Below, piece after piece: positions 44,706 through 53,412 of a stretch of DNA of 64,000 nt (position 1 is its first letter; each line of letters opens with the position of its first letter). Source of the DNA: Bacteroidota bacterium (GTDB lineage Bacteria > Bacteroidota > Bacteroidia > NS11-12g > UBA955). Position numbers and translations under genes: made by a program. A model generated the notes under the pieces. The model had not been told where the DNA came from, did not search any database, and saw nothing but the letters and a program-made list of their open reading frames with translations. The DNA lies in assembly GCA_016787485.1 (NCBI GenBank), contig JAEUUL010000005.1, forward strand, positions 69,588 through 133,587. The letters are read 5' to 3'.

Positions 44706-45683
44706 CTAGGGTTTGCGGGTTTGTATTTCACAATACGGCATCTGGGGCAGGTGGATGAAAAAGAAAATCCGGTCAAACGGAGAAGTTACCTCCAATTTGG
44801 CCAGAAGGTCAATATCGCTGTCATCATACGGTTCTGCTTCAGTATAAATCACCAGCCATAGTGGCGTTGCGGCATTGTTCTCTCTGTAGGTTTTCGCTTT
44901 TTGTGAAGCGGCCTGAATGATTTCATCCAGATATTCCGGCTTCAGGTGCCCACTCCAGAAAGCCCCCATATTGCTTACATGCTGGTCTTCTATGCGGGGG
45001 TCGCAAATGAGTGCTATGCTTTTTACGTATTTGGGGAGTACTGGATATTTGGGGTTTGGCCGGTCCGTTGCTGAGTTGCAGGAAAAAGATTCCCGGTCCT
45101 TGTACATTCCTACCACATCTACGATCCATGCATTGATGTCAGATCCTATTTTTTCTGGGTCAACGGCCGCCCGATAGGGCAAATCAAGAAAAATATTTAC
45201 ATGCAGCGGAAGCGCCAGTTCTTCACGACAGTGGTTTTCAACAACCTGCAATACCTTGTCTATGAGCCCGGTACGGTGCCGGTTCACATTCAATATGTCA
45301 AGGGAACTGACTTCGATTCCTGTGCGTTGATTGGCCTCTATCCACCAGAATTCCGGGCTGGTATCCTCAATCAACTGTCCTTCCTTGCCTGGTAACAGTT
45401 TTTCAATAAACCTGGACAGGTAATATTTATCGTGCAATCGCTGCCGGTTGCTGGCTGCATGGCCTGGATTCACCGTAGGCTCCTTTCGCTGAGTGAAACA
45501 AGGATATGGGCTAAGAGTAAAGTCATACAGTTTGAAAAGAGTCTCAATCCACAAATAAAGGTCTTTTTCTCTTAATCTTTGAAAGAAATCAACCATTGCC
45601 TGTTTTGACTTTGTGAAACCTGATTTTGACTTTTTGTACAGCCGGGACGTCATTTGGTTGAGACTTTTACTCATTTCACGCAT
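44706..45683 (-). CDS. Hypothetical protein
   Basis: About 325 residues if begun at the ATG at 45683 (MREMSKSLNQMTSRLY); further ATGs at 45674 and 45653 are alternatives. The longer frame (to 45794) would overlap the divergent VWA gene and looks unreal. I do not recognise the family. A basic helical N-terminus (KKSKSGFTKSKQAMVDFFQRL) is followed by an alpha/beta protein with strands such as LPLHVNIFLDLPYRA, YVKSIALICDPRIE, PLWLVIYTEAEPY and RIFFFIHLPQMPY. No signal peptide. It is monocistronic between menD's operon and the VWA cargo. Confidence 0.62.
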   Translation of the reverse strand: MREMSKSLNQMTSRLYKKSKSGFTKSKQAMVDFFQRLREKDLYLWIETLFKLYDFTLSPYPCFTQRKEPTVNPGHAASNRQRLHDKYYLSRFIEKLLPGKEGQLIEDTSPEFWWIEANQRTGIEVSSLDILNVNRHRTGLIDKVLQVVENHCREELALPLHVNIFLDLPYRAAVDPEKIGSDINAWIVDVVGMYKDRESFSCNSATDRPNPKYPVLPKYVKSIALICDPRIEDQHVSNMGAFWSGHLKPEYLDEIIQAASQKAKTYRENNAATPLWLVIYTEAEPYDDSDIDLLAKLEVTSPFDRIFFFIHLPQMPYCEIQTRKP

Positions 45684-45785
45684 TTTGCCATTTACCTTTT
45701 GGGGATTTACCGAATTTTGAATGTGTGAATGGCTGTATGGATGCCAGGCGGCACCCATATACCTGAACAAGAAAAAACAACACTT

Positions 45786-47780
45786 ATGAATCAAACAACC
45801 CGACTCTCCCTGCTGGCACTGTTGCTTTTATGCACTGGCAGTGTCTACTCTCAGGCTTATTTCGAAGGCAATGTAAAAGATGCACTCACCCGAAAATCCC
45901 TGAACAATGTAAAAATCATGGTCATCAACAACATGGACACTTCATGGTTTAAAGTGGATGAAACGGGCAATTTCAATATAACGACCAAAGAGGGCAGAAA
46001 CCGCATTTATGCAGTGGGTGAGGGGCTTGTTACAGAACTCAACAGCATTGAAGCAGCCAAAGGTTCAAAGAACCGTGTAGATATCAGTATGGTGCGCACC
46101 GCCGAGGTAGAATCCGGTGGTGAAAAACGCAAAGCGCATAAAACGCATTTCACAGAAACAGCCCCTGCAGGTGCAGCAGCAACATCTTATATGTGGGGCT
46201 TTTCAGGAGGTTCGGGTGCTGCCCGGGGTGGTGACCTGGATGCAAAATCCGTTTTCATATATGACGGGGTTGCGGAGAGAAAAGCTGGTCTGAGCCGCAC
46301 AGCCGGCACCGGCGGACGACTTACCGCGGGTGAAATCAACGATTTTGCCAAATGGACACAGTGGAATGACCTGAATGCCGGTGAATTTGCCAAACACAGC
46401 GGGCACTGGCACATGCAAACCGGTAAGCGCTACGGTGTACAACTGGTGAATCAAAACGGAACCCCGGTGGTGGATGCAAAAGTGAGTCTGTCTAATAATG
46501 GCAAAGTCATCTGGGAATCACGCACCGACAATACGGGCAAGGCAGAATTATGGGCCTTTTTGTTTGCCGGGGAAACCGGAGATTCCAAAAACATGAAAAT
46601 AGGCGTGGAGGCATATAATCAAACCTTGTTTTTTGACAATCCGCAGGAGTTTTACCAGAATGGAATGAACTTTTATAAAATCACAGGTCCCTGTGCCATG
46701 TCTGACCAGCTGGATATTGCATTTGTAGTAGACGCCACAGGCAGTATGGGCGATGAAATCAATTACCTGCAGGACGATCTCGATACGCTGATAAAAATTG
46801 TAAGCCGCACAAACAGCCATATCAATCTGCGCATGGGTTCTGTTTTTTACCGCGACCGCGGAGACAGCTATGTCACCCGGGTATCCCCTTTCAGTTCGAA
46901 TACAAGCATAGCAGATAATTTTATCCTGGACCAGGGAGCTGGTGAGGGGGGCGATTTCCCGGAGGCAGTCGACAGTGCCTTGTCTGATGCGCTGACCAAA
47001 CTGGACTGGAGCAGCACAGCCCGCGCCCGCATTCTGTTTTTGTTTCTGGATGCTCCGGCCCATCCTGAAATGGAAACACAGGTGAAATTGCAACGCTATA
47101 TGAAGCTGGCTGCAGCCAAGGGAATACGGATTGTACCGGTTGCCTGCAGCGGTGCAGACAAAAGCACTGAGTTTCTGATGAGGAGCATGGCACTGGCTAC
47201 CAATGGGAAGTACATATTTCTTACCGACCACAGCGGCCTGGGCGGTGGACATATCGCGCCAAGTACAGATTTTTACAAGGTGGAAACATTGCTTGAAGTC
47301 CTTTCCCGCACAGCCAGAGAATTCAGCACTGTACCTGAGTGCAGCAATGAACTGCCGGTTACAGTGATTACTGCCACCGACACCATACGCATAGCTGAAA
47401 GTCCACTTGGGAAGAAAGACAGTCTGATATCCGCCCTGAGCAAAGACTCCAGTATTCGCAAAAAAGACAGTCTGGCCCTGGGTTCAGATACCAGCCAGCG
47501 TGTACGAGACAGTCTGGCCGCTGCCCGGGAACGCAAGCCCGTGACCGGACTGGTGAAGTTTTATCCCAATCCCACCAGTGGGGCGTTGCATGTGGTCATA
47601 GAGGAGGACATTCCGGAATTCTACATTGCAGACATCGGTGGTAAATTGCTGCAGAGGTATACCTGCAAGCGGGGCGATCACCTGGTGATTCACCTGGAGC
47701 AGTACAGTGCCGGTATTTACTATATCAAGTATCCTACTCCGCGCGGCTGGCTGGCAGAACGGATTGTGCTCAGATATTAA
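45786..47780 (+). CDS. VWA-domain T9SS cargo protein
   Basis: A 664-residue exported protein beginning at the ATG at 45786 with the signal peptide MNQTTRLSLLALLLLCTGSVYS; the longer frame is spurious. Residues ~25-105 are a CarboxypepD_reg-like beta domain (FEGNVKDALTRKSLNNVKIMV), ~210-285 a second beta-sandwich, and ~307-500 a von Willebrand A domain with an intact MIDAS start (VDATGSMG, ~315-322) and the DAPAHP segment. A hydrophilic linker repeats KDSL units (KKDSLISALSKDS, RKKDSLALGSDTS, VRDSLAAARE), and a T9SS type-A domain closes it (FYPNPTSGAL ... RIVLRY). It probably mediates metal-dependent surface adhesion. An intrinsic terminator follows. Confidence 0.92.
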   Translation: MNQTTRLSLLALLLLCTGSVYSQAYFEGNVKDALTRKSLNNVKIMVINNMDTSWFKVDETGNFNITTKEGRNRIYAVGEGLVTELNSIEAAKGSKNRVDISMVRTAEVESGGEKRKAHKTHFTETAPAGAAATSYMWGFSGGSGAARGGDLDAKSVFIYDGVAERKAGLSRTAGTGGRLTAGEINDFAKWTQWNDLNAGEFAKHSGHWHMQTGKRYGVQLVNQNGTPVVDAKVSLSNNGKVIWESRTDNTGKAELWAFLFAGETGDSKNMKIGVEAYNQTLFFDNPQEFYQNGMNFYKITGPCAMSDQLDIAFVVDATGSMGDEINYLQDDLDTLIKIVSRTNSHINLRMGSVFYRDRGDSYVTRVSPFSSNTSIADNFILDQGAGEGGDFPEAVDSALSDALTKLDWSSTARARILFLFLDAPAHPEMETQVKLQRYMKLAAAKGIRIVPVACSGADKSTEFLMRSMALATNGKYIFLTDHSGLGGGHIAPSTDFYKVETLLEVLSRTAREFSTVPECSNELPVTVITATDTIRIAESPLGKKDSLISALSKDSSIRKKDSLALGSDTSQRVRDSLAAARERKPVTGLVKFYPNPTSGALHVVIEEDIPEFYIADIGGKLLQRYTCKRGDHLVIHLEQYSAGIYYIKYPTPRGWLAERIVLRY

Positions 47781-47803
47781 CCTTTCTTTTTCATTGTTAT
47801 CAG

Positions 47804-47834
47804 AGCCTGTATCCGCAAGGGTACAGGCTTTTTT
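47804..47834 (+). terminator. Intrinsic terminator after the VWA cargo gene
   Basis: AGCCTGTA (47804-47811) pairs with TACAGGCT (47822-47829) around a 10-base loop, followed by a run of Ts to 47834. It lies 24 bp past the VWA gene stop. Confidence 0.75.
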
Positions 47835-47934
47835 GTACAAAGGAAAAATTTACCTGCTAGCCGATTTCTTTCTCATGAACTTGATTTTCTGACAATTACA
47901 GTTAATTTCGAATATCTTAATACTATCACAAGCT

Positions 47935-48837
47935 ATGAAAAAAGGACTCAAATGGATTGGAATTATTCTGGGAGTTTTGGCCCTGATCGTCGTCGTGGCC
48001 ATCTTCTTCCTCAATTCCAGTGCTAAAAACAGACTTGACAAAACCTATGATGTGAAACCCACAGCACTGAGTGTTCCCAAGGACTCACTGAGCATTGCCC
48101 GGGGCAAACATCTGGTAGAGGTAATGTGTGTGGAATGCCATGGTCCCGATTTGGGAGGCACTGCCTTCTTCAGCGAACCCAGCCTGGGAACCATCAATAG
48201 TGCCAACCTCACCAGGGGAAAAGGCGGGGTGGCTGCATCCTATAAAGATGAAGACTGGGTGAGGTCCATACGACATGGCATCAATCCTCAGGGAAAACCG
48301 CTGTTCATCATGCCCTCTAAAGAATTACACAATCTTTCTGCCAATGATCTTGGGCAAGTGATTGCTTATTTGAAATCATTGCCGCCTATGGATAGGGAAT
48401 GGTCCAAACCGGAACTGACCACCAAAGCAAGGGTCATTCTTTCGCTGGGCGGATTCGGAGACATAATCAATGCAGAAACCATAGACCATGCCGCTGGATT
48501 TGTCCCGGAGCCGGTTGCCGGACCAACTGCTGCCTATGGTGAATATTGGGTAAAGGCCATGGGATGCCGCACCTGCCACGGTCAGGACCTGAATGGTGGT
48601 AAGGATCCCAACCCCAAAGCACCGTTCAGCCCTAATCTCACTCCGGGTGGCCCCTTGGGCAAGTGGACCGCCGCAGATTTTATCAAAACCATGCGCACCG
48701 GCACCACTCCGGAAGGAAAAGCGCTGAAAGCAGAATTTATGCAATGGCGGGCATTGGGTCGGATGACCGATGACGAACTTACTGCTTTGTACGCTTACCT
48801 GCATTCTGTCCCGGCCAAAGAAACCGCTGCACAGTAA
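47935..48837 (+). CDS. Membrane-anchored diheme cytochrome c
   Basis: A 300-residue electron-transfer protein. Residues ~5-27 are a membrane anchor (LKWIGIILGVLALIVVVAIFF). Two CxxCH heme sites are visible: VMCVECHGPDLGG (Cys65, Cys68, His69) and AMGCRTCHGQDLNGG (Cys211, Cys214, His215). Possible methionine ligands include Met126 in LFIMPS and those in the C-terminal EFMQWRALGRMTDDELTALYAYL. Each half resembles a class I cytochrome c domain as in sorbitol or alcohol dehydrogenase cytochrome subunits. A TAATTTCG box ends 24 bp before the ATG. The DoxX-like gene follows 47 bp later on the same strand; a joint respiratory function is possible but unproven. Confidence 0.92.
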   Translation: MKKGLKWIGIILGVLALIVVVAIFFLNSSAKNRLDKTYDVKPTALSVPKDSLSIARGKHLVEVMCVECHGPDLGGTAFFSEPSLGTINSANLTRGKGGVAASYKDEDWVRSIRHGINPQGKPLFIMPSKELHNLSANDLGQVIAYLKSLPPMDREWSKPELTTKARVILSLGGFGDIINAETIDHAAGFVPEPVAGPTAAYGEYWVKAMGCRTCHGQDLNGGKDPNPKAPFSPNLTPGGPLGKWTAADFIKTMRTGTTPEGKALKAEFMQWRALGRMTDDELTALYAYLHSVPAKETAAQ

Positions 48838-48864
48838 GTCACTGTAATCTGAGCTTTTTTCTTA

Positions 48865-48872
48865 TAGGTTTG
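48865..48872 (+). promoter_or_regulatory. Predicted -7 box of the DoxX-like gene
   Basis: TAGGTTTG matches TAnnTTTG exactly and ends 12 bp before the ATG at 48885. No -33 TTTG is seen at the usual spacing. Confidence 0.35.
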
Positions 48873-48884
48873 CGCCATTATACG

Positions 48885-49298
48885 ATGATGGAATTGTCGC
48901 AAACCCGAAAACTGGTACTCTTACGCATTGCACTGGGTATTGTTTACGTATGGTTCGGAGCCCTTAAGTTTTTTCCGGAAACCAGCCCGGCCGACGGATT
49001 GGCAAAGGACACCATGGATTCATTGTTCTTCGGGCTGATTCCCCGCGAAACTTCTATTCTGCTTCTGGCAACCATGGAGGTACTCATCGGATTGGGTTTC
49101 TTACTCAATTTTCAGGTGCGGCTGGCAGTTTATGTGGCCTTGTTTCACATGGTATGTACTTTTACCCCGCTGTTCTTTTTCCCGGATGTGGCCTATCGGG
49201 GGCCTCTGATATTTACCCTCGTGGGTCAGTATATCATGAAAAATATTGTGTTTGTAGCGGCTATGTTATTGATTTTACCGCAACGCCGGAAAACATGA
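48885..49298 (+). CDS. DoxX family membrane protein
   Basis: A 137-residue four-helix membrane protein, starting at the ATG at 48885 (the next codon is also ATG). The frame opens at a TTG five codons earlier, which lies inside the predicted -7 box and so cannot be the start if that promoter is right. Helices are approximately LLRIALGIVYVWFGALKFF, ILLLATMEVLIGLGFLL, LAVYVALFHMVCTFTPLFFF and NIVFVAAMLLILPQ; the first has the WxxGxxKF pattern typical of DoxX-like proteins. The family includes quinone- or thiosulfate-linked and detoxification proteins; the substrate is unknown. Confidence 0.85.
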   Translation: MMELSQTRKLVLLRIALGIVYVWFGALKFFPETSPADGLAKDTMDSLFFGLIPRETSILLLATMEVLIGLGFLLNFQVRLAVYVALFHMVCTFTPLFFFPDVAYRGPLIFTLVGQYIMKNIVFVAAMLLILPQRRKT

Positions 49299-49341
49299 AT
49301 TGGTTCTGGGAACATGACCCGGCAACAGGAATTCCAGCACG

Positions 49342-50178
49342 TCAATCCAGACTGTAAATGTCCCTTTCACTTGCCAGTTCTACAGGGAAGGAAACATTCA
49401 TTTCTTTTTTTACCTCAGCCAGCATTTCTTCCAGTCGTTCATCTGTATGGTCCGGATCATGGTGGAAGAGGAGGAGTTTCTTCACATCTGCCATGGCGGC
49501 AAACCGCAGTGCATCGGACTGTGAGCAATGTCCCCAGCCCTGCCGCTTTTCATATTCTGCTGAGGTATACTGCGCATCGTGAATTAAAATATCTGCTCCT
49601 TCAGCCACATCCATACCCGATATCCATTCCTTACCCGCTTCCCAGATATCTGAAACCAAAACCGGTTCATGGTCAGGGAAATAGGCGACACTTTTATTGC
49701 CAACAGCCACCCTGAAGGCGAGTGTGGGACCCTGATGACAGATGAAATTGCTGTGAATTCGGAAAGGTCCCAGTGCAAAAGTGTCATGCCCAATCTCATG
49801 CAATTGTATCCGCGAAGGCAAATCGCGGAAATGAACAGGAAACAGTGGTGGCGAAAAATACCTGATCAGCCGGTCTTTGAGAGTTGTATTATATCCCGCC
49901 GGACCCAGTATATGAATGTCATAGGCCGGATTGTACATGGGTTTAAAAAAACCAAGCCCCTGTATATGGTCCAGATGCAGATGTGTGAGCAGAATGGTGA
50001 TTTTATGGCTCCTTTTAAATAGTTCTGGTGGAATACGTAAAATACCGGTTCCGCCGTCCAGTACAAGTACATCGTTTCCTTCACTGATTACCACACAGGC
50101 TGTGTTCCCTCCGTACCTGGAAGCTGTGTCACCTGAAACGGCATAACTGCCACGTGTGCCGTAAATCCGGATTTCCAT
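49342..50178 (-). CDS. MBL-fold metallo-hydrolase
   Basis: A 278-residue protein from the ATG at 50178 (MEIRIYGTRGSYAVSG), five codons inside the open frame. Metal motifs: LLTHLHLDHIQGLGFF (HxHxDH), PDHEP, ILIHDAQYTSAEY (with a metal-ligand Asp) and LLLFHHDPDHTDERL (final His). The arrangement resembles RNase Z/PhnP-like or cyclic-nucleotide phosphodiesterase-like MBL enzymes. It follows a PAS-domain gene with a 1-bp overlap (TGATG), so the two are likely translated together, suggesting a sensory function. Similar Bacteroidota proteins usually lack a defined substrate. Confidence 0.88.
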   Translation of the reverse strand: MEIRIYGTRGSYAVSGDTASRYGGNTACVVISEGNDVLVLDGGTGILRIPPELFKRSHKITILLTHLHLDHIQGLGFFKPMYNPAYDIHILGPAGYNTTLKDRLIRYFSPPLFPVHFRDLPSRIQLHEIGHDTFALGPFRIHSNFICHQGPTLAFRVAVGNKSVAYFPDHEPVLVSDIWEAGKEWISGMDVAEGADILIHDAQYTSAEYEKRQGWGHCSQSDALRFAAMADVKKLLLFHHDPDHTDERLEEMLAEVKKEMNVSFPVELASERDIYSLD

Positions 50179-50567
50179 CAGGTTTCTTTCCAAAATAAGG
50201 CCATTGCACCTAAAAAACGATTACCCCGGCCATGCAAGGGTATGGCAGTTACGGTAAGGGTATACAATTCTCCGTTTAAGCTGCGGATACTGAAACTGCC
50301 ATGGTGTGGATTCTGCGACTGAAGCGTGCATACCAGTGGTAAGTCTTCAGGCGGCATAGGCACACCCTCCAGGGTAAGGGGTTTAAACAGTGTGGCCCAT
50401 ACTTCTACAGGCATAGGTCCGGTGTCCGAAAATTTCTGACCCAGAATTTCCTCTGCCCCTTCGTTGTAATAAACAAGATTACCCGCAGTATCAGTCAGAA
50501 ACATGGCCTGCTTCAGACATTCTGCAAGTTGCCTGCTCAGTATCAATTCTAATTCCTGGGTGGCCAT
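50178..50567 (-). CDS. PAS domain protein
   Basis: A 129-residue single-domain PAS protein from the ATG at 50567 (MATQELELILSRQLAEC). A TACATTCG -7 box 17 bp upstream, with TTTG 20 bp further, supports this start over the longer frame (50681), which would run into the lpd promoter. PAS signature strings are AMFLTDTAGNLVYYNEGAEEILGQKF, HHGSFSIRSLNGELYTLTVTAIPLH and RFLGAMALFW. No effector domain is attached; the MBL hydrolase gene overlaps by one base and may be the output. Confidence 0.82.
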   Translation of the reverse strand: MATQELELILSRQLAECLKQAMFLTDTAGNLVYYNEGAEEILGQKFSDTGPMPVEVWATLFKPLTLEGVPMPPEDLPLVCTLQSQNPHHGSFSIRSLNGELYTLTVTAIPLHGRGNRFLGAMALFWKET

Positions 50568-50584
50568 TCTTATCGGGTTAGTTA

Positions 50585-50616
50585 CGAATGTATAGGGCAA
50601 AAGTGGGAAATCCAAA
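50585..50616 (-). promoter_or_regulatory. Predicted promoter of the PAS/MBL pair
   Basis: On the minus strand TTTG (50616-50613) is followed after 20 bp by TACATTCG (50592-50585), close to the Bacteroidota consensus (one mismatch in the -7 box). It ends 17 bp before the PAS start codon at 50567. Confidence 0.5.
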
Positions 50617-50657
50617 TTCAAACTTTCCATAGTGCCCGCTGTGTGCCCGAAATGATT

Positions 50658-50665
50658 TAATTTTG
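50658..50665 (+). promoter_or_regulatory. Predicted -7 box of lpd
   Basis: TAATTTTG is an exact TAnnTTTG match, ending 18 bp before the lpd ATG at 50684. The -33 position has no clear TTTG. Confidence 0.5.
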
Positions 50666-50683
50666 CCCGCACAATCATCATCC

Positions 50684-52069
50684 ATGAAATTTGATATCGC
50701 AGTCGTTGGCAGTGGCCCCGGAGGCTATGTAGCCGCCATCAGAGCTTCTCAGTTGGGAAAAAATGTGGCCATTATAGAAAAAGCAGAGTTGGGAGGCATT
50801 TGCCTTAACTGGGGTTGTATACCCACAAAAGCCCTGCTGAAAAGTGCACAGGTTTTCGATTATATCAGCCATGCCGCCGATTATGGCATCAGCGTAGCAG
50901 AAGGTAAAGCAGATTTTGACGCCATCGTTAAACGCAGCAGGGGAGTAGCCTCTGGCATGAGCAAAGGGGTGGAGTTTCTCATGAAGAAAAACAAAATCAC
51001 TGTAATCAAAGGCGCGGCCAAACTTGCAGGTAAAGGCAAAGTCGCTGTCACCCAGGACGGGAAAACGGAAACAGTTGAAGCCGATCACATCATTCTGGCT
51101 ACCGGCGCACGCAGCCGTGAATTGCCAAATATAAAAATAGACGGTGTGCGCGTAATCGGTTACCGCGAAGCCATGGTGCTGCCCAAACAACCAAAAGAAA
51201 TGTTGGTTATCGGCAGTGGTGCCATAGGTATGGAGTTTGCCTATTTCTATAATGCATTGGGCACCAAAGTCACCATCGTGGAATTTATGCCGCGCATTCT
51301 GCCCATTGAAGACGAAGAAGTGAGCAAAGCCATGCAGGTGAGCTTTAAAAAGAAGGGCATGGAAATCCTTACGGACAGCAGCGTAGAGAAAGTGGAAATC
51401 ATTGGCGAACGCTGCAAGGTAACCGTGAAAACCAAAACCGGCGAACAGGTTTTTGAGGTAGACAATGTACTCAGTGCTGCTGGTGTTCAAACCAATCTTG
51501 AGAATCTGGGCCTGGAAGAAATGGGGATTAAAACGGACAAAGGCAAGGTGCTGGTGGATGATTTCTACCAAACCAATGTTACTGGTGTATACGCCATTGG
51601 CGATATCGTACCCGGTCCGGCTCTGGCTCACGTGGCCAGTGCAGAAGGCATTATCTGTGTAGAACACATTGCCGGTGTGCATACCGATCCCCTGAATTAT
51701 GGCAACATCCCCGGCTGTACTTACACACATCCCGAGGTAGCCAGTGTGGGACTTACCGAAACACAAGCCAAAGAAAAAGGATATGATATCCTGGTAGGTA
51801 AATTCCCCTTTAGTGCCAGTGGCAAAGCCAGTGCCGGCGGTCATAAGGAAGGATTTGTAAAAGTGATTTTTGATAAAAAATACGGTGAATGGCTGGGCTG
51901 CCACATGGTGGGCGAAGGCGTAACCGATATGATTATCGAGGCAGTAGTGGCCCGAAATCTTGAAACCACCGGCCATGAAATTATTAAATCTGTGCACCCT
52001 CACCCTACCATGAGTGAAGCGGTGATGGAAGCTGTAGCCCAGGCTTACGGCGAGTGCATACACTTATAA
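50684..52069 (+). CDS. lpd: Dihydrolipoyl dehydrogenase (E3)
   Basis: A 461-residue flavoprotein that reoxidises dihydrolipoamide in 2-oxo-acid dehydrogenase complexes and the glycine cleavage system. The ATG at 50684 gives MKFDIAVVGSGPGGYVAAIRA (FAD site); seven extra codons in the open frame are discarded. The redox pair is in GGICLNWGCIPTKAL (Cys40, Cys45), the NAD site is MLVIGSGAIGMEFAYFYNALG, the second FAD contact is GVYAIGDIVPGPALAH, and the C-terminal base is in SVHPHPTMSEAVMEA. Its usual length and all motifs are intact. No E1/E2 genes are adjacent. A terminator follows at 52087. Confidence 0.98.
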   Translation: MKFDIAVVGSGPGGYVAAIRASQLGKNVAIIEKAELGGICLNWGCIPTKALLKSAQVFDYISHAADYGISVAEGKADFDAIVKRSRGVASGMSKGVEFLMKKNKITVIKGAAKLAGKGKVAVTQDGKTETVEADHIILATGARSRELPNIKIDGVRVIGYREAMVLPKQPKEMLVIGSGAIGMEFAYFYNALGTKVTIVEFMPRILPIEDEEVSKAMQVSFKKKGMEILTDSSVEKVEIIGERCKVTVKTKTGEQVFEVDNVLSAAGVQTNLENLGLEEMGIKTDKGKVLVDDFYQTNVTGVYAIGDIVPGPALAHVASAEGIICVEHIAGVHTDPLNYGNIPGCTYTHPEVASVGLTETQAKEKGYDILVGKFPFSASGKASAGGHKEGFVKVIFDKKYGEWLGCHMVGEGVTDMIIEAVVARNLETTGHEIIKSVHPHPTMSEAVMEAVAQAYGECIHL

Positions 52070-52086
52070 AAGATTATGAAGATCAG

Positions 52087-52117
52087 AAAATCCCGGTTTA
52101 AATCCGGGATTTTTTTT
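52087..52117 (+). terminator. Intrinsic terminator after lpd
   Basis: AAAATCCCGG (52087-52096) pairs with CCGGGATTTT (52104-52113), with a 7-base loop and a T-run to 52117, 18 bp after the lpd stop. Confidence 0.85.
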
Positions 52118-52143
52118 GTCCTTAAGTAAATGCATTAAGTTTG
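52115..52143 (+). promoter_or_regulatory. Predicted promoter of the erythromycin-esterase-like gene
   Basis: TTTG (52115-52118), 17 bp, then TAAGTTTG (52136-52143), a full -7 match, ending 6 bp before the ATG at 52150. The -33 element overlaps the T-run of the lpd terminator. Confidence 0.5.
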
Positions 52144-52149
52144 TTCATC

Positions 52150-53382
52150 ATGCTTTTTTCAAGGTTGTGCAGGCGTGTTTTATTGACCATTGTTCTGGTA
52201 CTTCCCCTTTTATTAATTGCTCAGAATCAGGCTGCAGCCCCCGTTTCATTTTCCGATTCTTTTGCCCCAGCAGAATTTGCACAAATAGAACCCTGGCTGA
52301 AAAATTCACGCATTATCGGGGCAGGAGAGGCCACACACGGTACCCATGAATTCGGATTATACCGCAAAAACCTTTTCCGGTATCTGGTGCAAACCGGACA
52401 AACCAGGGCGTTTTTTCTGGAAGCAGACGCAGGCTGTTGCTTCGCCATTAACCGCTATATTCAGGGGGATACCGGCAATCCGGAATCGCTGATAAAGAAT
52501 ATACGTCTCTGGCCATTTATCAATGACGACCTGATTGACATTGTGAAGTGGATGCGCAGCTACAATGATGTGCACCCGACAGACAAACTCAGGTTTCAAG
52601 GCGCTGACGTTCAATTTATACAAGACGACATCGGACTGTATTTTCAATACGGAAGAAATGTGCTGAGTGCAAAAGATTCCCAGTTTCTGACCACTCTGAA
52701 AAAAATTCAAGCAGATACATTGGCCAAACATTTTCCCGATTCTTTTTTCAGTTATGTATCGCAACTCAACCGTATGGAATGCGAACTGAATGATGAAATG
52801 CAAAATGGAGAGATTCTGAGGGGATTTTTGCGGGGTATGAAACAATATATGCATCTGCACTCCCCTGAAAAAACCTATAACACCCGCGATAGTTTTATGG
52901 CAGAAAATATGCTGTACTTCAATTCCATGTACCCGGAAAAGGGTATATTTTATTATGCACACAACGGGCATGTTGCCAAAATCAGGAATGCCCGGTACGG
53001 CATGCGGACGGGGTATTACCTTGGGAAAAAATATCCGGAATATCTTGCCATAGGTGCAGAATGTTTTAGCGGCCAATTCCGTGCCGTAGGCAAGAATTTC
53101 AAAACGAATACTTATACACCCGGCATTTTCACTTTGCCAGAACCCCGCCGGAAAACCCTGTCACACATACTGCATAAAAAATACGGACAAAATCTCGCAT
53201 TGCAAACCGCCGTTTTTCCGAAGTATAAAAAAATGAATGTGACGATGATAGGAGCTGTGTTTTATCAGGAGTTTCCGCACAGAGCCCGGAAAATTCTGTC
53301 TCAGCCTCTCTTCCACTGTTTTGATATAATTGTTTATACAGAAAGAAGCTCACCCATTACCTACCTGGGAAAACAAAAGTAA
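52150..53382 (+). CDS. Erythromycin esterase family protein
   Basis: A 410-residue exported member of the erythromycin-esterase (EreA/B-like) family, starting at the ATG at 52150 with the signal sequence MLFSRLCRRVLLTIVLVLPLLLIAQ; the frame opens three codons earlier at a TTG. Family strings: IIGAGEATHGTHEFGLYRKNLF (catalytic Glu and His), FFLEADAGCCFAINRYI, LRFQGADVQ, and IFYYAHNGHVAKI near residue 275. True macrolide hydrolysis is shown for few members; most, including this one, have unknown substrates. The signal peptide makes it periplasmic or outer-membrane-associated, unlike classical cytoplasmic EreA. Confidence 0.88.
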   Translation: MLFSRLCRRVLLTIVLVLPLLLIAQNQAAAPVSFSDSFAPAEFAQIEPWLKNSRIIGAGEATHGTHEFGLYRKNLFRYLVQTGQTRAFFLEADAGCCFAINRYIQGDTGNPESLIKNIRLWPFINDDLIDIVKWMRSYNDVHPTDKLRFQGADVQFIQDDIGLYFQYGRNVLSAKDSQFLTTLKKIQADTLAKHFPDSFFSYVSQLNRMECELNDEMQNGEILRGFLRGMKQYMHLHSPEKTYNTRDSFMAENMLYFNSMYPEKGIFYYAHNGHVAKIRNARYGMRTGYYLGKKYPEYLAIGAECFSGQFRAVGKNFKTNTYTPGIFTLPEPRRKTLSHILHKKYGQNLALQTAVFPKYKKMNVTMIGAVFYQEFPHRARKILSQPLFHCFDIIVYTERSSPITYLGKQK

Positions 53383-53412
53383 CAGACAACTGTTTTTGCA
53401 TTCATCGGTAAA

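Noticed and set aside
50678-52063. 461-codon open frame antisense to lpd
   Set aside because: It mirrors the lpd gene codon for codon, and its translation is a low-complexity mix of His, Phe and Gly without any family motif, while lpd is certain.
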